A stretch of DNA of 64,000 nucleotides from Bacteroidia bacterium (GCA_030427255.1 JAUHWY010000005.1:87776-151775); one strand, 5' to 3'. Counted from the stretch's first letter, positions 33,209 to 42,590 are shown. Numbers and translations are program-made. Notes: generated by a model from the letters alone, not told the origin.

Positions 33209-34630
33209 ATGGACGACTTAATAGAAATTGTACACCAACTCTCTACCGTTGAGATTGCCCAACTTAAGAGGGAGTTGAAGACCGACAAGCAAAAGATTAA
33301 ATTGCTTGAATACCTCTTGGTTACTGATGAAATCAACAATCAGGAAATCATGGAGGTGCTCAATTACCAAAACAACAAAAGCGCTTATTACACCTTTAAG
33401 CACAGGCTGCTTCAAGACATTATATCTTTTAAATTTGATTCAGGAAAAAACGCTGTTGTTAAACTGCGCGAAGACATCGACAACATCCGCAGCTTACTGT
33501 ATTCCAATCAGCCCAAACTCCTTGAAAAAAAGCTCAACGACCTTACCCGACGTTCCGAAGAAACCGAACTTTTTGGCGGAGCACATGAGGTAGCGCTTTG
33601 TAAATACCTGTTGCACTACCACGACCCCAAAAAAAGACTACAGCACGAGGAAGAAATCCGAAGCACTGCCCGGAAATCGCACCTATTCAACCGGTTGGAA
33701 TTCCTGTTTTTTGAATCGGTATTTCTTACTCACGACCAATTTTACTTAGAAGAAGAAAGCTGCAGCACACGGCTCAAAGAAATTGTGCAGGAAATGGAGG
33801 GCATCCACAAAGAGCTACAAGCCGCCATTTCGCTCTTTATGCTCGAGTCTACGGCACTTTCGGTAAAACTAAACCACCGCAGCTCTACTCAGCCTCAAGA
33901 CCTAGAACGCATTCGGCAACTCAGTTTAGCTTACTTAAAAACACCGCTCAAGTTCTACTACCCCAACTGCAATCCGGCCATTCAATGCTTGCTTGGTAAA
34001 TTCTATTACAATACCGGGGGCTTTGAGCAGTACGAAAACATCATAGAAGAAATGGCCGAATCCTTAGACGACATCAAAGGATTTCGACCCTACGAAGACG
34101 TTTACTTCTATTATTTACACTCGGTTTGCGATATTCTTATTCGTAAAAGAAAATACCGAGAAATGCTCGACTACATCAACGAGCAAATTACCGAAATGGA
34201 TGTGCTCGGAGCTTCCAATAAAATAAGCTTCTACCTGCTTTACCTCAAAGGTGTGGTTAATTTTTATGGAGGCCAATACAGTAAGGCCTACAGTTATTTA
34301 CTTAAAGCCAGAAACTACACCAAATACCTCGAAAAAAACAGCCGGTGGGTTTTGGTGGACGCCTCCGTTTTTGCGCTTATGGTCTTAAGCAGAGAAGGCA
34401 ACTTCCAACTCATGGATTCCGAAAAAAAATACCTGAAACGCCAGCTTAAAAAAACCGATGCCAACCCTGAACTAATCGCCGCCTTTTTAGACGTACTCAA
34501 CGCACACTCCAAAAACAAAAAGCCGGCAAAAGTAGAAGAGGCTCGTCAGCAATTCTTGAATTTGCAAGACCGCACCGGACAACTTAAGCTGGTGCATCTT
34601 GACTTTTTTTTGGAGCGCAACCTCGGCTAA
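33209..34630 (+). CDS. Uncharacterised helical-repeat (TPR-like) protein
   Basis: A 473-aa protein with no signal peptide or membrane helix, so probably cytoplasmic. The first 90 residues (MDDLIEIVHQLSTVEIAQLK, then KLLEYLLVTDEINNQEIMEVLN) look like a small helical or winged-helix segment. The rest is helical with TPR-like pairs, such as LLGKFYYNTGGFEQYENIIEEM and YLKGVVNFYGGQYSKAYSYLLKA (quoted only in part). I do not recognise a named family. It is transcribed away from the array and could be a regulator of it, though nothing proves this. An earlier ATG at 33011 adds a basic stretch of poor coding character. Confidence 0.6.
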   Translation: MDDLIEIVHQLSTVEIAQLKRELKTDKQKIKLLEYLLVTDEINNQEIMEVLNYQNNKSAYYTFKHRLLQDIISFKFDSGKNAVVKLREDIDNIRSLLYSNQPKLLEKKLNDLTRRSEETELFGGAHEVALCKYLLHYHDPKKRLQHEEEIRSTARKSHLFNRLEFLFFESVFLTHDQFYLEEESCSTRLKEIVQEMEGIHKELQAAISLFMLESTALSVKLNHRSSTQPQDLERIRQLSLAYLKTPLKFYYPNCNPAIQCLLGKFYYNTGGFEQYENIIEEMAESLDDIKGFRPYEDVYFYYLHSVCDILIRKRKYREMLDYINEQITEMDVLGASNKISFYLLYLKGVVNFYGGQYSKAYSYLLKARNYTKYLEKNSRWVLVDASVFALMVLSREGNFQLMDSEKKYLKRQLKKTDANPELIAAFLDVLNAHSKNKKPAKVEEARQQFLNLQDRTGQLKLVHLDFFLERNLG

Positions 34631-34761
34631 GCTTTTTCTTCGGTAAACGCTAGAAAGCAAGCCTCCGTTTTACTCTTGAAAAACCCAACAAGAGGAAGGC
34701 TCTTTAGGGCTAAGTTTGCTCGCTTAACAAACAATCCTCATCTTTGGCCACTGCACCAATT

Positions 34762-34769
34762 TAATTTTG
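34762..34769 (+). promoter_or_regulatory. -7 box (TAATTTTG) abutting the SlyD-like start
   Basis: TAATTTTG matches TAnnTTTG and ends only 3 nt before the ATG at 34773, so transcription would begin at or very near the start codon (leaderless mRNA). A TTTG about 15 nt upstream is closer than the usual spacing. Confidence 0.45.
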
Positions 34770-34772
34770 CAC

Positions 34773-35276
34773 ATGCATATTCAAAACGACTTGGTAGTAG
34801 GCATCTCCTACACCTTGCGCGAAAACGGCAACGAAGACATCATCGAATCCGTTCAAGCTGAAAAACCCTTCTATTTTCTTTTTGGATCCGGAAACCTGCT
34901 TCCCGCCTTTGAAGAAGCTTTGGAAGGAAAAGCTCAAGGCGAAGACTTCCAATTTGTCCTTTCTGCCGATCAAGCCTACGGTCAGGTAGACGAAAATGCC
35001 GTAGTTGACCTGCCGGTTTCTGCCTTTATGATTGACGGAAAATTCGCCGAAGATCATGTGAAAGAAGGCGAATTTATTCAAATGCAAGACCCCGAAGGAA
35101 ACCCGCTTATGGGTAAGGTAATGAAGCGCGGTTTGGATGCCGTAACCATTGATTTTAACCACCCTATGGCCGGTAAAGAACTCAACTTCGCGGGAACCGT
35201 AGTAGAAGTTCGCGAAGCTACCGAAGAAGAAAAGGCCCATGGTCATGCCCATGGTCCCGACAGTGCCCCTCACTAA
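34773..35276 (+). CDS. FKBP-type peptidyl-prolyl cis-trans isomerase, SlyD-like
   Basis: A 167-aa cytoplasmic protein. FKBP half with YTLRENGNEDIIES and the FLFGSGNLLPAFEEALEGKAQGE turn, then the insert-in-flap domain (AYGQVDENAVVDLP … DHVKEGEFIQMQDPEGN), and return to FKBP with FNHPMAGKELNFAGTVVEVREAT. The His tail HGHAHGPDSAPH is a short form of the SlyD metal-binding tail. SlyD proteins catalyse prolyl isomerisation and act as chaperones and nickel carriers. The ATG at 34773 is preferred to a TTG at 34767. Confidence 0.9.
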   Translation: MHIQNDLVVGISYTLRENGNEDIIESVQAEKPFYFLFGSGNLLPAFEEALEGKAQGEDFQFVLSADQAYGQVDENAVVDLPVSAFMIDGKFAEDHVKEGEFIQMQDPEGNPLMGKVMKRGLDAVTIDFNHPMAGKELNFAGTVVEVREATEEEKAHGHAHGPDSAPH

Positions 35277-35312
35277 AGCACGAAAGTTTTTCGCCATTTT
35301 TGGCGATTCCTG

Positions 35313-35353
35313 AAGCCCGGGTATGACCATAATCATGGTTTTTGCCCGGGCTT
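35313..35353. promoter_or_regulatory. Inverted repeat between SlyD-like and oxygenase genes
   Basis: AAGCCCGGG (35313-35321) and CCCGGGCTT (35345-35353) form a perfect 9-bp stem around a 23-nt loop. The following bases are TGTCG rather than a T-run, so it may be a weak terminator or an mRNA stabiliser. It ends 35 bp before the oxygenase start. Confidence 0.45.
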
Positions 35354-35388
35354 TGTCGCATATTTGTAGCAAATCAATTTGCACAATT

Positions 35389-36345
35389 ATGTCTCAGTCT
35401 CTTGGTATTCCTTCGGTTGACTTAGCGCATTTTACTCAAGGCAACCCCGAACAACGAGCTCAATTCGTTAAGGACCTCGGTGCTGCCTTTAGCCAAGTCG
35501 GCTTTGTAGCTGTTAAAAATCACGGATTAAGCAACGACCTTACCGAAACCCTTTACCGCGAAGTAAAAGCATTCTTTGACCTCCCCGCCGAAAGCAAACT
35601 TAAATACGAAGTCAAAGAACTTGCCGGACAACGCGGCTACACTTCCTGGGGTAGAGAACACGCCAAAGGCATGACCGAAGCCGACCTCAAAGAATTTTGG
35701 CACTTTGGTCAAGAAGTTACCGATAACGACCCCATCGCCAAAGAATACCCCGACAATATCTGGTGCGAAGAATTGCCCGAATTCAATAAAGTGGGTATGG
35801 AAGCCTACAACCGCCTCGAAGAGGCAGGACGGCAACTCCTCCGCGCCATTGCGCTTTACCTCGAACTCGACGAAAAATATTTCGACGACAAAATCCACAA
35901 CGGCAACTCCATTCTTCGACCCATTCACTACGGCCCCATTCTTAATGAGCCCAAAGGCGCCGTAAGGGCCGGTGCGCACGAGGACATCAACCTCATTACG
36001 CTGCTCATGGGCGCTTCTGCCGATGGCCTTCAAATCCTCAACAAAGCCGGTGAGTGGGTATCCGTTACCGCACTTCCCGACCAAGTAGTGGTTAATGTAG
36101 GCGATATGCTCCAACGCCTTACCAACAATGTCCTAAAATCCACAACACACAGGGTTATTAACCCTCCAAAAGAACTTTGGCATACCAGCCGGTATTCCAT
36201 TCCTTTCTTTTTGCACCCACGCTCCGAAATGCGCCTGGACTGCTTGGAATCTTGCATTACGCCAAACAATCCTCTACACTACGAACCTTGCTCTGCAGGC
36301 GAATACCTGGACCAACGACTTCAGGAAATTGGCCTTAAAAACTAA
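35389..36345 (+). CDS. Isopenicillin-N-synthase-family 2-oxoglutarate/Fe(II) oxygenase
   Basis: A 318-aa double-stranded beta-helix oxygenase. The N-terminal DIOX_N-like part is SLGIPSVDLAHF … GFVAVKNHGL. The iron site is H-x-D in AGAHEDINLITLL (about residue 200) and the distal His in STTHRVINP. The 2-oxoglutarate-binding RYS follows in TSRYSIPFF. The family oxidises diverse small molecules; no substrate can be assigned. The ATG at 35389 is chosen because an upstream ATG at 35323 lies inside the inverted repeat. Probably a single-gene unit, followed by a terminator. Confidence 0.88.
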   Translation: MSQSLGIPSVDLAHFTQGNPEQRAQFVKDLGAAFSQVGFVAVKNHGLSNDLTETLYREVKAFFDLPAESKLKYEVKELAGQRGYTSWGREHAKGMTEADLKEFWHFGQEVTDNDPIAKEYPDNIWCEELPEFNKVGMEAYNRLEEAGRQLLRAIALYLELDEKYFDDKIHNGNSILRPIHYGPILNEPKGAVRAGAHEDINLITLLMGASADGLQILNKAGEWVSVTALPDQVVVNVGDMLQRLTNNVLKSTTHRVINPPKELWHTSRYSIPFFLHPRSEMRLDCLESCITPNNPLHYEPCSAGEYLDQRLQEIGLKN

Positions 36346-36371
36346 GGTTTTGTGTATTTTCACGTAAATTT

Positions 36372-36412
36372 GATACATCTCTTGCCCTCGGGTAAGAGAT
36401 GTATCTTATTTT
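36372..36412 (+). terminator. Strong hairpin terminator immediately upstream of the next start
   Basis: A perfect 12-bp stem GATACATCTCTT / AAGAGATGTATC (36372-36383 and 36394-36405) with a 10-nt loop, followed by TTATTTTTATCC. It terminates the oxygenase gene, 27 bp earlier. Only 14 bp separate the stem from the next ATG at 36420. Confidence 0.75.
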
Positions 36413-36419
36413 TATCCGC

Positions 36420-36872
36420 ATGAAACACCTCCTAGCAGCGCTCTTTTTCGTTTTTGTTTCGGCTATTCAAGCCCAAGAAAACGGCGAACAACTTCATACC
36501 TGCTACAACCAGTGGGCCAAAGCCTTTGACGCGCGCGGCGCCAACGAAGTAAAAGACGGTTGGCACGAAGACGTAATTATTTCTATCCGTCACAAAAGCA
36601 CCAACGACTGCTTCCTTGGTAAGGTTCAAGTAGTTAACGGCAAAGTAACCCAGATTTACATCCGCTTTGTCGACGGCAAATACGACCTCTTTAAACCCAA
36701 CTTCCAAAGCGAAAAAAACAACGGACCCGACGGGTTTTCGGTAAGTGGCGGCATTACCCGAACCATGATTACCATGGAAGAAGAACTCATCAACGTGATT
36801 TTCCAAAACCACCTTAAGCCCAAGAAAAAAGCCTACGAGCGCGCACCACTCCCTTCATTCGACGACCTCTGA
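36420..36872 (+). CDS. Small secreted protein of unknown function
   Basis: A 150-aa protein from MKHLLAALFF; signal peptide ends AIQAQ. The mature part begins ENGEQLHTCYNQWAKAFDARG and continues with IIRHKSTNDCFLGKVQVVNG-type beta strands and KYDLFKPNF. Two Cys may pair. No family recognised. Its stop overlaps the ATG of the following small lipoprotein (TGATG), so the two are probably co-translated and may work together in the periplasm or outer membrane. Confidence 0.65.
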   Translation: MKHLLAALFFVFVSAIQAQENGEQLHTCYNQWAKAFDARGANEVKDGWHEDVIISIRHKSTNDCFLGKVQVVNGKVTQIYIRFVDGKYDLFKPNFQSEKNNGPDGFSVSGGITRTMITMEEELINVIFQNHLKPKKKAYERAPLPSFDDL

Positions 36873-37012
36873 TGCTGTCCAAAAGAAAATACCTCCTTTC
36901 CGCCGGCTGCCTGCTGTTAGCCTTGGCCCTCAACTCCTGCAAGTCCTCCAAAAATTGCGACTGCCCTACCTGGGGCAAAGCCAAACAAGCGCAAAAAGAA
37001 GCACAGCTTTAG
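36872..37012 (+). CDS. Very small lipoprotein (46 aa)
   Basis: MLSKRKYLLSAGCLLLALAL is followed by the lipobox LNSC and a short Cys-rich mature part (KSSKNCDCPTWGKAKQ). The mature lipoprotein would be about 24 residues with a CDCP motif. The start overlaps the preceding stop by one base. It is close to hairpin element H. Short but convincing because of lipobox, coupling and basic n-region. Function unknown. Confidence 0.6.
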   Translation: MLSKRKYLLSAGCLLLALALNSCKSSKNCDCPTWGKAKQAQKEAQL

Positions 37013-37017
37013 TTTTT

Positions 37018-37165
37018 GGGCGCCTTTTCCGCCCTCCGCTTTTAGTGCAAGCATGCCCTTGCTAGCGGTGCTAAGGCCTCCGGTAGTTCGCATGCGCTCC
37101 ACTTCCTCGGCCAAGCTCCGCTGCAAGCCCATACTTCCAGCTAACCGCTCAGGTCGGGGCGCTTA
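37018..37165. repeat. Intergenic hairpin element H (diverged class 1 loop)
   Basis: Stem 37049-37078 pairs with 37109-37136. The apex GGTAGTTCGCATGCGCTCCA is a diverged copy of the class 1 loop (element E has GGTAGTTTGCTGCGCGCCAC). Stem pairing is imperfect compared with the others, so this copy may be decaying. Confidence 0.55.
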
Positions 37166-37270
37166 AGCTCCGTAGATAAATTCACGCAAAAAATATACCA
37201 AAAACAAGCCCAACACCTAACGACCGCTTACGCTTTGTATTTTCAATACGAAGCCCCTTACCAAAGTGTT

Positions 37271-37312
37271 AGGACAGGGTCGCCGCCCGAATAGCAGCGC
37301 GTCAACGGTTTC
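37271..37312. repeat. Copy of the GCCGCCAGAATAGC repeat family
   Basis: The sequence AGGACAGGGTCGCCGCCCGA, then ATAGCAGCGCGTCAACGGTT, aligns base by base with 54071-54115 and with the reverse strand of 13148-13193. The rest of 37166-37438 shows no gene or structure. Confidence 0.55.
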
Positions 37313-37438
37313 ACTTCGCTATACCCGGACCTACCTCCAAATCACAGCATAATCTTGTTCGTTGGCTATTTGCTCGTATTTTTGACCTTCTGTAGGTAAC
37401 CCGGCATGCTTTGTGCCCAAAACCATAAGCGCGATCCT

Positions 37439-38986
37439 ATGAAACATCAAAATAAATACGAACTCCTTTCCAAAAAACAGCAAGAAGCACGCCTTGGCGG
37501 AGGAGAAAAACGAATTGAAGCCCAACACTCCAAAGGCAAACTAACCGCCAGAGAGCGCCTTGACCTACTTCTTGACCCCGGATCTTTCGAAGAAATAGGC
37601 ATGCTGGTAACCCACCGCTCCAAACATTTTGGCCTAGACAAACAAACCTTTTTGGGCGATGGTGTAATTACCGGTTACGGAACCATCGATGGACGGCTAG
37701 TCTATGTATTTTCTCAAGACTTTACCGTATTGGGAGGCTCTTTAGCCGAAGCCCACGCCGAAAAAATTTGCCGCATCATGGATTTGGCCATGAAAAACGG
37801 CGCTCCGGTCATTGGACTTAACGACTCCGGCGGTGCGCGCATTCAAGAAGGCGTTGTTTCGCTGGGTGGCTATGCCGACATCTTTTATAGAAACACACGG
37901 GCCTCCGGGGTAATTCCTCAATTGTCTGCCATTATGGGGCCATGTGCCGGTGGTGCCGTATACTCTCCCGCCATTACCGACTTCACCTTAATGGTCGAAG
38001 ACTCCTCGTACATGTTTGTTACCGGCCCAAATGTGGTCAAAACCGTTACCCACGAAACCGTAACCAGCGAAGAGTTGGGAGGAGCCTCAACCCATGCCGA
38101 AAAATCCGGAGTAACGCATTTTGCCTGCCTCAATGAAACCGACTGCATTCGGCACCTTAGAAGACTGCTTCGGTATATTCCACAAAACTGCGAGGAAAAG
38201 CCCCTGAGTCTTCCCTACACACCCGGCAACGAACAACGGCCTTCGCTAAACCACATCGTTCCCGAAAACCCAAACCAACCATACGACATCCGCGAGGTAA
38301 TTCGGGAGGTAATAGACCCGGAGTCTTTTATGGAAGTCCATAAAGATTATGCCGAAAACATGGTGGTGGGCTTTGCCCACTTAGCCGGAAAAAGCATTGG
38401 CATTGTAGCCAATCAACCTGCCTTTTTAGCCGGAGTACTCGACATTAAATCCTCTACCAAAGCGGCGCGCTTTGTGCGCTTTTGCGATGCCTTCAATATC
38501 CCTTTGCTGGTATTCGAAGATGTACCCGGATTTTTGCCCGGAACCGATCAGGAATGGAACGGAATCATCACCAACGGTGCCAAACTACTATATGCCTTTT
38601 GCGAAGCCACCGTGCCTAGAATAACCGTAATTACCCGCAAAGCCTATGGGGGCGCCTACGATGTAATGAACTCCAAACACATTGGTGCCGACATGAACTT
38701 TGCCTGGCCCACAGCCGAAATTGCCGTAATGGGTGCCAAGGGAGCCGCTGAAATTATTTTTAGACAAGAAATAGCGGCTGCAGAGGATCCGGAAGCCAAA
38801 CTCAAAGAAAAAGAGCTAGCCTATGGTGAGCAATTTGCCCACCCCTACGAAGCGGCCGCCAGAGGTTATGTAGACGAAGTTATCATGCCTGAGCAAACAC
38901 GAGCCAAACTCATTCGTGCCTTTGCCATGCTCGAAAATAAAAGCGAAAGCCTCCCTCAAAAAAAACACGGAAACATTCCATTGTAA
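37439..38986 (+). CDS. Acyl-CoA carboxylase beta subunit (carboxyltransferase, propionyl-CoA type)
   Basis: A 515-aa biotin-dependent carboxyltransferase. N half: [34 protein letters not shown] and an oxyanion region [13 protein letters not shown] … [14 protein letters not shown] half: [29 protein letters not shown] and [16 protein letters not shown]. It transfers the carboxyl group from carboxybiotin to acyl-CoA, most often propionyl-CoA, giving methylmalonyl-CoA. The biotin carboxylase partner is not in this window. A methylmalonyl supply would also suit the polyketide synthase here, but that link is speculative. ATG at 37439 chosen over 37406. Confidence 0.92.
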   Translation: MKHQNKYELLSKKQQEARLGGGEKRIEAQHSKGKLTARERLDLLLDPGSFEEIGMLVTHRSKHFGLDKQTFLGDGVITGYGTIDGRLVYVFSQDFTVLGGSLAEAHAEKICRIMDLAMKNGAPVIGLNDSGGARIQEGVVSLGGYADIFYRNTRASGVIPQLSAIMGPCAGGAVYSPAITDFTLMVEDSSYMFVTGPNVVKTVTHETVTSEELGGASTHAEKSGVTHFACLNETDCIRHLRRLLRYIPQNCEEKPLSLPYTPGNEQRPSLNHIVPENPNQPYDIREVIREVIDPESFMEVHKDYAENMVVGFAHLAGKSIGIVANQPAFLAGVLDIKSSTKAARFVRFCDAFNIPLLVFEDVPGFLPGTDQEWNGIITNGAKLLYAFCEATVPRITVITRKAYGGAYDVMNSKHIGADMNFAWPTAEIAVMGAKGAAEIIFRQEIAAAEDPEAKLKEKELAYGEQFAHPYEAAARGYVDEVIMPEQTRAKLIRAFAMLENKSESLPQKKHGNIPL

Positions 38987-38992
38987 ACAGCT

Positions 38993-40273
38993 ATGCATAT
39001 ATTGGTTTTAGGTAGCGGAGGAAGAGAACATGCCTTGGCTTGGAAACTGGCACAAAGCCCCTCTTGCGATACGCTTTTTGTAGCTCCGGGAAATGCCGGG
39101 AGTCCAAATCGCGTAAACCTAGACCCCCTAGACTTTCCTTCCATAGCCTCTTTTGTCCGAGAACATCAAATTGGATTAGTGGTGATCGGTCCGGAAGGTC
39201 CTTTGGTGGGGGGCATTGTAGACTATTTTAAAGAACAAAAGGACCTGAACTTTTGTAAGCTGATTGGTCCGAACCAAACCGCAGCTCAACTGGAAGGAAG
39301 TAAGGTTTTTGCCAAGGAGTTTATGGCAAAATACCATATACCTACGGCTCCTTTTCAAGCCTTTCAACGCGACAGCTTATATCTCGGCTTTAAAGCCATT
39401 GATGCCGCCAAACCTCCTTATGTACTCAAAGCCGATGGATTGGCTGCCGGAAAAGGAGTGCTTATTTTACAAAATCCCGACGATGCCAAACGGGAATTGG
39501 CCATCATGACCAATCCTGAAAAGTATGGTGCCGCCGGTAAAACCGTGTTGTTGGAGTCTTTTTTAACCGGTAAAGAATGTAGTGTGTTTGCCCTGTGCGA
39601 CGGAGAAAACTACGTATTGCTCCCCACAGCCAAAGATTATAAGCGAATAGCTGAGGGCGACCAAGGGCCCAACACAGGAGGCATGGGGGCCATTTCTCCC
39701 TGGCCTGAAGAAAATCCGGAATTTATGAACCGGGTAACCAAAGAAATTTTAGAACCGGTACTCCAAGGCATGAAAGCCGAAGGGAACCCCTACACAGGAT
39801 TCTTGTACATAGGGTTGATGGTAGATGCAGCAGGAAACCCAATGGTAATTGAATTTAACGCACGCATGGGAGATCCCGAAACCCAGGCCGTAATGCTAAG
39901 AATAGAAAGCGATCTTGTTCCCTTTCTAGAAGCCAGCACCCGTCCGGGAGGGCTTAAGGACATGCAACTTAACATCAGCTCCTCGGCAAGTGCTGCCGTG
40001 GTTTTAGCAGCACCGGGCTACCCTGGACATTATCCAAAAGATTTGGTTATTCAACTAAGCACAGAAGCAGAAAAAAAGGAGGCCGTGCTTTTTCATGCCG
40101 GCACCAAGCAGCAGGAACAACGTTTGCTTAGCTCCGGGGGACGCGTATTTGCTGCTGCCGCAAAAGGAGTGAACCGCCAAGAGGCCTTAGACAAGGCTTA
40201 TTCCCTTGCAAAATCTGTAGCATTTGAGGGCATGCAATACCGCCGCGATATAGGGTACGAATGGCAAGATTAG
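38993..40273 (+). CDS. purD: Phosphoribosylamine-glycine ligase (GAR synthetase)
   Basis: A 426-aa ATP-grasp enzyme of full normal length. It begins MHILVLGSGGREHALAWKL and carries LVVIGPEGPLVGGIVDYF, PYVLKADGLAAGKGV (ATP binding), DQGPNTGGMGAISPW and EFNARMGDPETQAV. It joins 5-phosphoribosylamine to glycine in purine synthesis in the cytoplasm. The gap to the carboxyltransferase gene is 6 bp, so they are probably co-transcribed although metabolically unrelated. Confidence 0.95.
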   Translation: MHILVLGSGGREHALAWKLAQSPSCDTLFVAPGNAGSPNRVNLDPLDFPSIASFVREHQIGLVVIGPEGPLVGGIVDYFKEQKDLNFCKLIGPNQTAAQLEGSKVFAKEFMAKYHIPTAPFQAFQRDSLYLGFKAIDAAKPPYVLKADGLAAGKGVLILQNPDDAKRELAIMTNPEKYGAAGKTVLLESFLTGKECSVFALCDGENYVLLPTAKDYKRIAEGDQGPNTGGMGAISPWPEENPEFMNRVTKEILEPVLQGMKAEGNPYTGFLYIGLMVDAAGNPMVIEFNARMGDPETQAVMLRIESDLVPFLEASTRPGGLKDMQLNISSSASAAVVLAAPGYPGHYPKDLVIQLSTEAEKKEAVLFHAGTKQQEQRLLSSGGRVFAAAAKGVNRQEALDKAYSLAKSVAFEGMQYRRDIGYEWQD

Positions 40274-40300
40274 ACTTAAGAAGCCTAGCCCTTTTCTAAA

Positions 40301-41731
40301 TCATTCCTTCATTGGCTTAGGAGGAGCAGGCAGGCCATGTTCGGCCAAAAGCCAAGCCATAGAGGCCACTGCAGCTGCGCCCAAACAAAGCTCTCTAGGG
40401 TGAACAGCATCTATATTGTCTGCAGGGGTGTGGTGTACATCAAAATACCGGTGAGGGTCAGGCACCAAACCCAAAAGAAAGGTGCCAAGCGGCTTTAACT
40501 TACTCACATCCACCCCACTGCCTCCGGAGGCCATATGCTGGAGCCCGTATGGCTCCAACAAAGGCAGCCATGACTTTAACCTTCTTTCGCCCAGCCATTC
40601 GGTGGCTCCTAAAGCTTCGTAACTAAAGCCTCTGGGGCTAAACCCTCCTCGGTCAGACTCAATAGCAGCCAAATGGATAAGGCCTCGGTCGGCCTCTGCC
40701 CGTGCCGAATCGGCATAGGCTTGAGCTCCCCGCACCCCGCTTTCCTCGTTCATAAACAACACGCAACGGACGGACCTTCTAGGCCGAAGGTTTAGCGTTT
40801 TCAGAATGCGTAGGGTTTCCATGGCATGAACCACACCGGCACCATCGTCGTGAGCACCTTGGCTATTGTCCCAACTGTCTAAATGTCCGCCAACCAGCAC
40901 CACTTCTTCGGCTAAATCCCGCCCATGCCATTGAGCTGCTACATTGTAAGAAAGTACAGAATCTTTTGGGCTGCAGCTAAGCTGCAATCGAACCTCAACC
41001 TTTTCCCCTTGGGTTAAGAGGTCCGCCAAAAATGCGGACTCTCGCACCGGTATTGCTACGCCGGGAATAAAAGGCGGCTTTTTATAATGCATGATTCCGG
41101 TGTGGGCATGATGGTCGTGCCCCAAGCTCAGAGAACGCACCAATACGGCCTTTGCGCCCTTTTGAGAAGCAACATCTGCCCCCAATACCCGTTGAGCGCC
41201 GCAAGCCCCATAGGCAGCAAAAGTGTTGATTAGTCTGGGATCCATAGCCTGATTGAGCAGCGCAATTTTACCCTGAAGCGCCTGTTCAGGCATTGCCTTT
41301 AAGGCCTCCATATCCTCTACCAAAACCAGGTTGGCGTGCAGCCATTCGCCTTGCGTACCATAAGATCCGCCAAGCTCGGTGAACTCTAAGTTTTGCCATG
41401 CTCCTTTGGCAACCCTATACTCCACTTTTCCATGGCCGCGTTCCCAAACGGGGACCCAGGTGGGTTGAAGCCAAACCGAATCGGGCTTGAGTTCTTTGAG
41501 CCAATTAAAACAAAATTCTACCGCCAATTCTGCGTTCTTTGAGCCGGAAAGCCGAGCCGGAGCTTTAGCGCAAAGTGCTTGGAGCGTAGTAAAGGCCTTT
41601 TCAGATACAAGAGCCTCGTCGTAAATACGTCTCAAAACCAAGGAGTCTTCTTGAGCACACAAGGCAGAAAATTGGGAAAAGCTTGCCAAGAGCAGGGAAT
41701 ATCTTACACCTTGACCCAAGAAATACGGCAT
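40301..41731 (-). CDS. Secreted M28-family metallopeptidase (carboxypeptidase Q-like)
   Basis: A 476-aa protein from MPYFLGQG, with signal peptide ending ALCAQ. A PA-like insert (about residues 110-230) precedes the catalytic domain. Zinc-site motifs are GGHLDSWDNSQGAHDDGAG (His, Asp, Asp), NEESGVRG (general base Glu and metal Glu), ESDRGG and DVHHTPADN. Order and sequence match dipeptidase/aminopeptidase M28 enzymes that trim peptides in the periplasm. The 3' end is 27 bp from the convergent purD. An upstream extension to 41929 would cover the divergent promoter and is rejected. Confidence 0.85.
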   Translation of the reverse strand: MPYFLGQGVRYSLLLASFSQFSALCAQEDSLVLRRIYDEALVSEKAFTTLQALCAKAPARLSGSKNAELAVEFCFNWLKELKPDSVWLQPTWVPVWERGHGKVEYRVAKGAWQNLEFTELGGSYGTQGEWLHANLVLVEDMEALKAMPEQALQGKIALLNQAMDPRLINTFAAYGACGAQRVLGADVASQKGAKAVLVRSLSLGHDHHAHTGIMHYKKPPFIPGVAIPVRESAFLADLLTQGEKVEVRLQLSCSPKDSVLSYNVAAQWHGRDLAEEVVLVGGHLDSWDNSQGAHDDGAGVVHAMETLRILKTLNLRPRRSVRCVLFMNEESGVRGAQAYADSARAEADRGLIHLAAIESDRGGFSPRGFSYEALGATEWLGERRLKSWLPLLEPYGLQHMASGGSGVDVSKLKPLGTFLLGLVPDPHRYFDVHHTPADNIDAVHPRELCLGAAAVASMAWLLAEHGLPAPPKPMKE

Positions 41732-41764
41732 TAGCCGTACCTTCGGGCAAAGTTCAAATGCGCT

Positions 41765-42535
41765 ATGGAAACGAAAGAAGAAATTGTACAAGACTGGCTT
41801 CCAAGATACACGGGAACGCCTTTGGATCAATTTGGTGAGTATGTGCTGTTGGTGAACTTTCATAATTATGTTGAAATGTTTGCAGAAAAGTTTGGAGTGC
41901 CTGTTGTTGGTGAGGACAAGCCCATGCAAACAGCAACCGCCAACAATATAACAATTATCAACTTTGGAATGGGCAGTGCCATGGCTGCCACCATTATGGA
42001 TTTGCTTTCGGCAGTAATGCCAAGAGCGGTTTTATTTTTGGGAAAATGCGGTGGACTAAAAAAGACCAAAATAGGCGATTTGGTGCTTCCCATTGCTGCC
42101 ATTAGAGGGGAGGGTACCTCCAACGACTACATGCCGCCCGAGGTGCCGGCACTTCCCAGCTTTCGCCTTCAAATGGCTGTTTCGGCTATGATTCGCGAAC
42201 ACCGCTGCGATTACTGGACAGGCACGGTATACACCACCAACCGTAGGGTTTGGGAGCACGATACAAAGTTCAAAGATTACCTCCAGGAAATTCGAGCAAA
42301 CGCCATAGACATGGAAACCGCCACCATTTTCACCACAGGTTTTGCCAATGGCTTACCTCATGGTGCCTTGCTTTTGGTGTCGGACAATCCTTTGGTTCCC
42401 GAAGGGGTAAAAACCAGCAAAAACGACCAAAAAGTAACCCGGGCTTTTGCCGAAAGGCACTTAGACATTGGCATAGATTCTTTGGGAGAGCTTAGAGATT
42501 CGGGCGAATCTGTGAAGCATTTGAAGTTTGAGTAG
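41765..42535 (+). CDS. amn: AMP nucleosidase (Bacteroidetes type)
   Basis: A 256-aa nucleoside phosphorylase-fold enzyme, much shorter than the enterobacterial form (about 480 aa). Motifs: FGMGSAMAATIMDLL, FLGKCGGLKKTKIGDLVLP, a NDYMPPEVPALPSF loop, AIDMETATIF with catalytic Glu, and LLVSDNPL with the late Asp. It cleaves AMP to adenine and ribose-5-phosphate. A near-consensus -7 box (TACCTTCG, 41739-41746) precedes it. The start is 33 bp from the divergent peptidase start. Confidence 0.88.
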   Translation: METKEEIVQDWLPRYTGTPLDQFGEYVLLVNFHNYVEMFAEKFGVPVVGEDKPMQTATANNITIINFGMGSAMAATIMDLLSAVMPRAVLFLGKCGGLKKTKIGDLVLPIAAIRGEGTSNDYMPPEVPALPSFRLQMAVSAMIREHRCDYWTGTVYTTNRRVWEHDTKFKDYLQEIRANAIDMETATIFTTGFANGLPHGALLLVSDNPLVPEGVKTSKNDQKVTRAFAERHLDIGIDSLGELRDSGESVKHLKFE

Positions 42536-42590
42536 CAGGCTTTTTTGGCTTCTGTTTATTTTTTAGCCAAAGGAAACAAAGCGGCTAACC

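Noticed and set aside
34761-36114. Antisense frames (207 and 195 codons) over the SlyD-like and oxygenase genes
   Set aside because: They mirror strong codon bias of the true plus-strand genes and lack recognisable motifs.
37439-38986. Functional link between the carboxyltransferase and the polyketide synthase
   Set aside because: Methylmalonyl supply is plausible chemically, but the genes are 26 kb apart with no shared regulation visible.
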